Made by a program: the position numbers and the translations under genes
Notes under the pieces: generated by a model
What the model was told of the DNA's origin: nothing
Databases searched by the model: none
The model's input: only the letters and a program-made list of their open reading frames with translations
Assembly (NCBI GenBank): GCA_035582835.1
Contig: JAYKAV010002974.1
Location: 413,000-476,999, forward strand
Origin: Phoebastria nigripes
Lineage: Eukaryota; Chordata; Aves; Procellariiformes; Diomedeidae
DNA: 64,000 nt
Direction: 5' to 3'
In this document: positions 54,801 to 64,000 of the stretch, piece by piece
Position numbering within the stretch: position 1 is the first letter of the stretch
How the letters are laid out: every line of letters begins with the position of its first letter

Positions 54801-57800
54801 GACATGCAGTCAGGCAGTGGCCTCATCATCACCACTGACACTGCTTCTTGCGTAATCATCACCCATACACTAAGCAGCACCCTGCTAAAATTGTCACTTG
54901 GACTTTATTGACCACCTCACAGTTGCTCCTGCAGTTTTTCTGCTTGTTATGGAAGAATCACTGATGTTCAAATGTCTCAACGCTTGCTGCTGAAGGAGAT
55001 GTCTTGATGGGCTTTCTTGCCTTCTTTGTATGTCTGTTGGTCTTCTATTCTGCTGTTGTAGGCTGCAGCATAGGATTTATGGCATCTCTGTCTCCAGATG
55101 TACTGGACATAATTCTTTTCAGGTGTGAAAATAGTGTTTTGTATCCAAAATGTCACAAAAATTAAAAAGAAATCCAGATGATCCAGGCAGCTCCCAAACA
55201 GATGCTAATGGAGTAAGACTGCCTGGTTCTGTCATGCCCCATCTTGCTGATGAGTACTGATAAAGGCCAGACCTGGCCTGTTTTGTCATTTCCGTGCTCA
55301 CTGGCAGCTCACACTCTTTCAGGGAAGGTCCATGTTGTTTTCAGACTGTTCCAAGCCACTCTTTTGCCCAGTTCACAGACAGATGTCCACATGAGTCCTC
55401 TGCTCTTCAGGCTTCAGGGCACAAGAATCACATTTCTGTGGTTATGTCTCATGTTTTTCTTTATGGCTGCACTGAAGATGCCAGTCATCATACTATCCTG
55501 GTATTTCTTATTCAGTGACACCGGACGTTTACTCTTCCTGAGCAAAGATAGTTAGCTATGCATGCCCAAGTTACCTTTTTCCTGCTGAAAACAAATAATG
55601 ACACATGGCTGAATAACAAGGTATTTGATTTGGTTGCTATTTCACTATAAAACCCATGCGTGGGAGCAAGAAATGCAAGGACCTTGCAGGCATAATTTGA
55701 ATTACAACCCAGAAGGGTGCCTGCAGGCTCAACATGTCTGCGCGCTGAAGAGAAAAAAAAACGTAGCCTATTTTTCTGTACATAGTTCAGAGTGAGAACA
55801 GGCTCCTTTACGAAAGCCTCCACAGCATTGCTCCGGTGCCAAAATCACCTGCTCTTTCAATGGGAACATCTGCACCTCCGTGGATGTGCAGCCCACCCCA
55901 CCCTTCCAGAGCATCTGGTGGTAACTACGCCAATCTTTGTTCATTTTCGCATGTCAGGAGACTGCCCAGGAGAACCGTGCACCCGGTGTATATGCTTAGC
56001 AGCAGGTTGCTGAATGCTTTGGAATCTCCTCGTGCGTATGAAAGAGACTTTGTTTCTTCCGGTCAAACACAGGACAGGCTTCTTAGTTTTCACCAATGGC
56101 AGAAGAAGCAAATTACTGACATTTTGTATATTAATCTATGGCAAAGGTCTCATTCTCCACCCTTCCTAAACAGTACTGCAATTACAATTTACTTATTTAA
56201 ATTTTTAGACAAAGACTGTCAGATGCCTGGCATCTTAAAAAATATCTTAAAACCACAGACATATGGTCTTTTATTTAAAAAAAAAAAGAAATAACTTCTT
56301 CAAAATCATGTCTGTCTTCAGAAGCGGAGAAAACCACTGAAAGCTAGTTTTTGTGGTGTGGCCCTTATAATTCTCCACTGGTATCAATAATCTTAGCTTC
56401 ATTACATTAACCACTTAATCATCTAAAGTTGGATTTTTCAAACTGACCTTCTGTGTTTTGTAGGCATGCTTTTGTTCCACCATTTAGCAGATGAATTTTG
56501 CTGATTTGAGTTGTAAGTAACATGACTAGTGAGGCAATTCAGGCATCTAGCTACTGAACCAGCAGCATTTGTGCTTCGAATTGGCTGTTGGTGCAAAGCG
56601 ATAGCATAAACAGGTATAGGCACTTTATCACACAGACAAGTCCATTATGTATTATTTCTTAATTCCATATCACAGATTTGGGCACTATTGTGAATAGGAA
56701 ATTTTGGTTCTTGCTTGGTAGTTCCCACTGAAGTCAGTAAGGCTTTTTTTCATTAGCTTTAATACCAAATAGAGCCCAAGTCGTCTTAATCAAAAACAAT
56801 GCAAGTCAGAGTTTTTGTCTAAGTAAAGGATTCAGGATTTGATACAATGCAAGCTTGAAGCATATTATTTAACATTATGTCATTACCTTAAAAGTGGCTG
56901 TGAATAATAAGCTTTCTGGGAGTTACTCTGAAGAGAGAGGTGTATGTGCACATTTTGGCACTGAAAGGTATTTCCAGGTGGCCTCTGCTAACAGCTTAAA
57001 CTAGAGTTCAAGTTTCATTCCAAGGGAGTTGGAAAATGATACATTAGAAAACATCCTATTGGTGCTGTTCTTCACTCTGCATAAGGAAATAACATAGGAA
57101 ACCCTTTTCCCACTTGGTTTCCTGTAATTTTTTTAAACTTGTTAGTCTAATTCCACTTCCTCCTTCCAAACTGATTTATGTAATCAGTACTTGATAAAAC
57201 TGTGCTCTTGAAAAAGGTAATCCAGTTTGAATTTCAGTCTGAGGGCAAGAGATTTTACTCTTCCTGTTATTTTTTAATTTAAACTCGAAAAGGAAAATTG
57301 GGAGTCAGACAAAAGTGCGTGGTTGTTATACGGGGCTATGACCAAGGCACGGACTTCAGAAATCAAAAGCTGGTAGAGAGAGACTTTTTGATTTATTCTG
57401 GTCTTGCATAATTCAAGAATTCCTTGTCAGCTTCCAATGGTGCTGACTCTTTTAGTACAGTCCTTCTAAAGTAAATCCTGTTGGATGATGATACAGTGCT
57501 TCACCTTTTAATCTACTAGTTTAAAATGGGGCCATCAAAATAGGAAGTTCTCATAAAAAGCTCACAGTCTCAGTGCATTTTCTTTTTCAGTTAATATAAC
57601 TTTTAAAAGTTACCCAAACAACCCTATTGCTTTCCTTTGTTTTCAAACATGAACCTTCTCCCAGTAATTCAGATGACATGATTTAAGCTGACATTAGTCA
57701 CTTGGGATGACTTACAGAGAATTTATCCATAAAAAAAGAGCCATAAATGGGGTCAGGAGTAACTTGTCATTTTATCACATGCGTACATTCACTTTCTTCT

Positions 57801-60800
57801 TGCCAGGCGCAGGCAAAACACAAAGGAACATTTCAGAGGCCCTGGTCCCTTTTTTTTTTAGCTTGCAAATAGGCATATTTCTAAAATCCAGACTTGAAAT
57901 TTGGCATGGCCACAACTTTGTGCAAAAAATATCCTTTCTGTTGCCCTTTAGACAAATAACTAATGTTCTCACTTATTCCTTTCTTCTTTTTTTTTCTTCT
58001 CAAACAAATCTGGACAGCAAAGCCTGTGACCTCTAAATACCATTTGCTCTCTACTCCAGTCCTTAGTGCTACTGTTACAACTGTAATGATCACNATGCTG
58101 CCACAGCCCTGAGGTTTCCAAAATACAGGCGGTGGCACCCTCCAGCTTGACAGAGGGGCAGAGCAAAACAAAAAGACGTGATCCCCTCCCTTCAGATTTG
58201 CAGCCTAAATACGAGACAAGTGATGAAAGATGCATTTCGATGGGCAACACAGAGTGTGGAAATAATGAACAAAATGGTAACCACGATTGCCAGTACTCAT
58301 AATGTATGAGCAGCTTGACCTTTGCCAGGACTTTTGCGAGAGTTTTAAGGAGGGATTTGAAGGAGAAAAATCAGGTACCCCTGCAAAGGCTTGCATGGAG
58401 CCTTTTAGCAAAAGGAGAAACACCATTAAGTGCTTGTTTTCAAATCTTGCATGTGGGTAAGGGTAACGTGTTGGACTGTTGAGAGTTAGTACTTAGCTTC
58501 TCCAACAAGAAATGACAGAATATAACTGAGGGGGGAGCAAGCTGTGAAGAAATCAGAAAATCAGGACAAGCAGCTTATGTTTAATGTGATAGAGTAGGGG
58601 GAGCGGGCAGCCAGCGCAGGTGTGCAGCAAGGAGAGACAGCATCCTCTCTGGTTTGCACTGGCATCAGAAAAGTTGGCTTCCATTTGTCGGGGCAGAGGC
58701 AAACCTGCTGTCATATGAGGAGGCCTAGCTGAGAAATTTGAGGTGTACCAGTNAACGGAGAAGCTGTCCATCAGCAGCATTAAGGTAAAGAATCAATAAG
58801 CTTTGGGCACAGACCAGATGTGGATCAGAATTTAAGACTGCTGTTGCTGTCTCCAGACTGTGCATCACAGCCAACTCCACCCGAGCTCACTTTTCACAGC
58901 CGCTTCCTCTGTTCCTGCTCAGGCTATTTCGGTGCCTCTGGAGACGGTCCAGTGGCCACGTGACTTCCTCCCCAACAAAACATATTCACCCGTTTCAGCT
59001 CGGTTAGGTTTTTTCCTCACTGACTTCAGAGCTAACCCTTGGCAACAGTTCTTGCCAATCAATAGGTTCAATATCTGTATGTGAGTGCTGCGTTGTATAG
59101 ATGCATCAGGATTTAGTCTGCTACTAGAACTGGACTTCTTGCATTCAAGTAATGAAGGCAATCATAAAACACTGTTCCTTCCGTACAAGTTTCTTTATGA
59201 GCGTTTGCTTTTGGGGAAGTGTCCTGTTTTTGAAGATGGCAAAGTCATGTATTGTAAAAAAAAAAACTCAAAAGAAATAGAAATACACTTTAAATAATGC
59301 CTGTCTATTATCATAGATAATTGCAATCTTACATTGTTTAACTGGTCTTCAACTGGTTGAAGTGAAATTATAAATTAGTAGCCTAATCTGTATTTACAAC
59401 TGACACTTGCTTCCAGTACATTCCTCATTCTCAACCCAGANAAGCTAAGGAGCTGCAGCCTTGCTATCTCCTCGGTAAGGTGAAGTGACGAGCAAGAAAG
59501 CAGGTCCAGGAAAGATTGTGTGTTGTCTTAAGAATTTTTGCAAATTTGCAGTGATTTTGTTTTGTCGTTATGAAGGTTTCAAAAGAAAAACTTACATATT
59601 TTACTAGAAATATTGAGTACATTTCCAGTTTACTTTTTGCCTACCTCAGTTAATAAAACTTGAATATGCTATTTGACGGGTTTGAACTGAAAAGAAAACT
59701 GCTATTAAAAAGCATGATGTTGACCATTAAATGTACTGTTTCCTATTAGCAAGGATATAGTATTGATTTGGAGACAGAAGGACAGATAGGCACCCTTCAA
59801 ATAGTTCTGTTCCTGTTCCAAGAACTTCAAGAGAAATCACCATCATTCTGATTTTAACTGTCCCTGACATTTTATGAGTAGAAAAAAGAAAAATGAGATG
59901 ATTGGTTTTGTATCCCATTGTAATTGCAGTTCTTTCAGGAATTCCTAGCTGCAAAAGCTGATGGTGGCCAACAGCAGGCATTTTCCCCAAAATGTTTTAC
60001 ACCTTCCCCCCTCTTCTCAGTACTGCAATGCCTCCAGAATTCTCCAGTAACTGAGATTGGGCTTTTTTTAGCAATAAGAAAACAAATGTCTGCTCAAACT
60101 AAAGCAGGGGCTTGCAGAAGGGCCTTGGGGAGGGGTTCATCTAGTCTGTAACTCAGCTTAAGACTTGCAGTCGTTGCTGCTGGTTAGAGGAGTTGTCTCT
60201 AACTTTCCATCCTTACCTTTTTCCAGACGATCCACTGTCATCCACTTGATATCTAGACTAGAGAAAGTGTTGCTTACCTCTCTGGGTCAGCGTAACACAT
60301 TAATAGCAGAATTCACACATGGGACAGGGTGTGTTTTATACGGGATACTTAGAGGATACAAAACATGCATAAGATGGTAACCAGCACAGTAAGACAGTTC
60401 CCAGAGTCAAATTCAGGAATGCCACACTCCATAAAAAATCCACTGACCTGAAATGGTGTTTAAAAAAGCTGGTTTAGCATATATTATTGAACAGAATGTG
60501 AAATACAGATTGTTTTGCTCTTCTCCCCTGAAATAGTTCTGTGTTAGAAAATGTGATATGTAGTGCTAAATACACAGAAAANTAGTGCTCTGAAATTAGG
60601 ATATCACATTCTGTTTACAGTATATAGGCTACAACATTGTCTCTTTTAGGTTTTGATTCCTTACAGAAAGAGACGTCTGCCATTCATGCTCGTTAACAGT
60701 TTGCAAGTACAAATAAAAGTCAGCTGTGGATGGAATATTATGACGGCTTCTTCTCTTCAGGACTTGATGCACTTACATGTAAATAACACTGAAAAAAAAT

Positions 60801-63800
60801 TCCAGACATTTGGTACTTACATATGTCTAATTGTCCAACATGTTGGATAAATATTACTCAAGACTCTTTTCAGTAAGTTATTTCTGTGGAAGATAATGGG
60901 TAATCTTACTACATTTGTTATTGCAAAGGCTACCTAACTAAATTTGTTATTACAAGTGCAGAGTAGTGAGCAATTAATGCTTCATTTTGAGTCTTCTCAA
61001 ATGGAATTAATCAGGCTTGCATTTTCTACATTGAAATTGTTGAAGAGAAGACTGAAAAGCCCTGAGCAGCTGCAGAACTCAGAAAGAATGAAGGGCTGAA
61101 CTTGCACTGAAGACACAATATTGCCCCAGCTTTGCTTCCATCTGTGAATANAACATCTGCTTTTGAGGAAGTGAAATGAGAAACTGCATAAATCAATATA
61201 AAGATTGTTTCTATTTCCAAGTGTAGTCCAGGGCATGGTATTTGTGAAAGAGCATTGACAGTAGGGTTCCATTACTGGTAGAGCACAATTTTAAATTCAA
61301 CATCATGATTAATGAGGAGGCTAAAGGAAAAGATATACAAGATTATGTCATACTTTAGCATCCTTTCATGATAATTGCTAAGGTAAATGATACGTTACTC
61401 ATCCAAGTACTCACTAGCATATCCAGTAATCATGATACATATTTCTATGTATTAAAAAATAAAATGTGCTTTTTTCTGACAATTTTAGAATTAATGATTT
61501 GAATATTCTTCTTCTTTAGAAGAGAGGCTATAAATAGTCTCCAGTACTTGTATATTGACCATTAATCTCAGGTAGTGTTCATATACTCACTTCCCATATG
61601 AAACCCTAACTGGTAATGCAAAGAAAAGAATCATGGATTTTTTACAAATAGATGTGAAAAAATCCACCAAACCTTGCCATCAATAGAAAGCATTGCTGGT
61701 GTTAATAATTTGTTCTAAACAAACATGCCATATAACAAATTTGTACTGAGGTGTTTAGTGTTACCCATGAATTCACTTTTGCAGCAACAGAACCTTCCCT
61801 AACCTGTCCTTAAGCTATTAGTCGCTAGTACTGCTCCATTCTGGAAGCACGGTCTGTATTCTCATTTCCAGTGTTTAGCACTAGTGAAAACAATGGGATT
61901 CAATGCATCTCTTTCTAGAGGGCACCACATCAACTTTCTGCACATACAAAGTCAGATCGGTCTGCATACAGCTCTTCTTTATCAGTACCATCTTGGGCAG
62001 AGTGGTTGGTTTTGAGGTGCTGGGCTCATTGGAGGCCAGCGGTTCATGCATATAGTAAAGAAGAGAGGCCCCACCCCAAGGACTTGACACAGACTACGCA
62101 AGCTTTGTTACAAAAACTTAGCTAGGAAGGGAAGTACAAGGGAAGAAAAACTACATTTACAATTTTGCATCATGCAATCAAAACAACTTTAAAGGCAAAG
62201 TTGTTCTTGGTTGTGTCCAATACTTATTACATATCAAGCATATAAAAACCAACATCACCATGGTTTAAAATGCATTTACATGTGTGCACAAATTACAATC
62301 TCACCCTCCAGGGAACTGCTATGTTTTCTTGAAAGTTTATAGCTCACAATTACCAGAGCCCAATGACTTACATTTTCCTAACTGATTTCCAGGAGGCCAG
62401 TTTTGTCTGCTGCCTCTTGACAAGCCACAGCATTCCAGCTCCCTCATTAGACTGAAGACACATATATAAACAAGTATCTCCAAAGTTGCCCTAATTCCTT
62501 GGTGGAAGTGATGGGATACTGAAAAATGGAATAACGAGAAATTTCACCANCTGAATGGCTCATAATCATCCATGCCTTTCAGATGGCACAGCTGTTCCCT
62601 CCGACAGTAAACGGGAGGGCCAGGGCTCAAATTCTTCTGGCAATGTGAATGATCTTTGAAAATTTTGCCAGGCCCTGCTCTGGGTAGCGCAGCACTAGAT
62701 GCTGAATTTCCATACTGTCTTTAAGGACCCTGAAGTGATATCCAGGCTCAAGGAGACAGGCAGGAATGTGGACTTCATTTTATCTGGGAAGACAAGAAGA
62801 GTGAAAGGGGCATAATGATCATATGTACTATTTCNCTGTGTTTGAAAAGAAACATTTCTTCTGTCTATGAAACCCAATCGATCAGATCAAACGCTTTCCN
62901 TCCAAAAGGCTTCCTATATAAACCCATGGCTGTAGGCTTCAGCCTGTAGGATTTACTTCCTCCCCTGGCTCAAATGATGGGAATTCATCTTCTGTTTTGT
63001 TTCTTTTGCCTGAAAACTAAGCAGTACATGCANGCCTTTGATCAAAACTGAATGCTAAAAACAATTCTGCCACTCCCCCTTTGCACGAAATAGTGCTTAC
63101 TCTCAGAAATATTCCTTTTGAAGTTGCTTTGTAGATACCAGAGAAATACATAAGAGTCCGGAGGGCTAAGGGATACTGTACTTGTTGAGCAAAGGCCATA
63201 TTCTGATGTCACCAGATACGGTATTTCTGAATAGTCTTTTATGCAGGGTTTTATTTCAGGGTTCTGTAAGAGTTTCATTTTTTTTTCGGTTTATAAAGAG
63301 AACCTCAGGGATTCCAGAGGAATTTTTGAGAAGGGCAATTATGAGTCCTAAAAACACCAGTGGAAAGAAATACTGGTTCACTAAACAATACAGTTAAAGA
63401 CAGAAGACACATTAACTGTCTGCATTTTCCTCCTAATATTCATAAGACAAGAACGAGTATATCATTTCCAGAGTTTTTAAATAGCTACTTATTTAGATCA
63501 CCAGAAAATGGCCCCATCCCACATAGGATGCAAAAACCCAGCAATCCACTATTAAATGAAGCTGTTCCAGATAAACTGTGAGCCAACTGACCCTGGAAAT
63601 TTAGTACCCAAGTTGCGTGACTCGAAAATCTGTTCAAAGCAAGGCATGGCTGCAGGCCTTGACTGTTGTACTTTAGTAACCATAGTAANATGGNCTCNNG
63701 NGACNTAATGNTAGTGAATNTTCNNTNATTTNAAGGAAGAGTAATANGAGNAATGTGNNTTGGANCTTNTTCTNTNTNTNTTTTTTTTTTTTTTTTTTCC

Positions 63801-64000
63801 CCTCCCCTCCTTNTTTTTACTATGCCATGACCTTGACCAAAATACCTTTGAAGTATTTGCTGGCTGATTTTCTGCTATGGGACCAGAAAAAATATCAGGA
63901 TATATAAAGGATCTTGCCAAAGGAAGTCCTATCTTCCTCAAAATATTTGCCTTCATTCCCAAAGAGAACCTCTTGACTAATGTTTCGAAAACTTCTTAAT
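51884..64000 (+). other. Start of intron 3 of the AHR-like gene
   Basis: It begins with the donor GTGAGTG. I searched by eye for the next family exon, which should start in phase 0 with an (A)xNGFxLVV-type PAS-A sequence and contain an FYxS...DYLGF-like end, and did not find it. No mobile element was recognised in this 12-kb stretch. An N-rich tract lies near its right end. Confidence 0.65.
63689..63815. other. N-rich, poorly resolved stretch next to a T/C tract
   Basis: About 23 Ns fall in roughly 125 bases, ending in an 18-base T-run followed by CCCCTCCCCTCC. Elsewhere Ns are isolated. The low-complexity tract probably caused poor base calling or a collapsed repeat. Reading frames across it cannot be trusted. 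Confidence 0.9.

Noticed and set aside
55208..55235. GCTAATGGAGTAAGACTG as a candidate ANG-type start of the PAS-A exon
   Set aside because: Only the first residues fit. No FY or DYLGF-like continuation and no suitable splice ends are present.
55836..56294. 152-codon + frame ending in poly-lysine
   Set aside because: It has no conserved motif. The lysine end is an A-run, and the frame is within chance expectation.

Overview
The window looks like vertebrate, most likely bird, chromosomal DNA. It is AT-rich, has low gene density, and contains no bacterial-type operons. Its recognisable repeats are CR1 LINE fragments: two clear antisense copies, one clear sense-strand 3' tail and one old antisense remnant. 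CR1 dominates bird and other reptile genomes, and the low repeat load favours a bird. Single Ns scattered through the sequence suggest an assembly or consensus with masked ambiguous bases. The exact species cannot be read from the sequence.

The one protein-coding gene I can support is the 5' part of an aryl hydrocarbon receptor (AHR) family gene on the + strand. Three coding exons were found: 11299-11360, 18577-18758 and 51783-51883. They join in a phase-consistent way (62 nt, 182 nt and 101 nt; phases 2, 1, 0) and give the first 115 residues: a basic N-terminal nuclear localisation segment, the complete bHLH domain, and the linker before PAS-A. The N-terminus (AGRKRRKP, with Gly where mammalian AHR has a PKC-target Ser) and the non-canonical linker suggest a paralogue such as AHR2 or AHR1B rather than the classical AHR1. 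I cannot settle which. The exons encoding PAS-A, PAS-B and the transactivation domain should lie beyond the right edge.

Layout: 1-11288 is upstream DNA, with one CR1 at 6942-7356 and a modest CpG-rich patch near 3.7-4.4 kb. The first coding exon is preceded by a strong 3' splice site, so a 5' non-coding exon probably lies upstream. Intron 1 is about 7.2 kb. Intron 2 is about 33 kb and holds three CR1 fragments, a GC/CpG-rich island at about 46.36-46.74 kb with three AHR-response-element cores, and several small tandem duplications. Intron 3 starts at 51884 and runs off the window. It includes a poorly resolved N-rich stretch at 63.69-63.81 kb. Almost all other open frames are short and compatible with chance.
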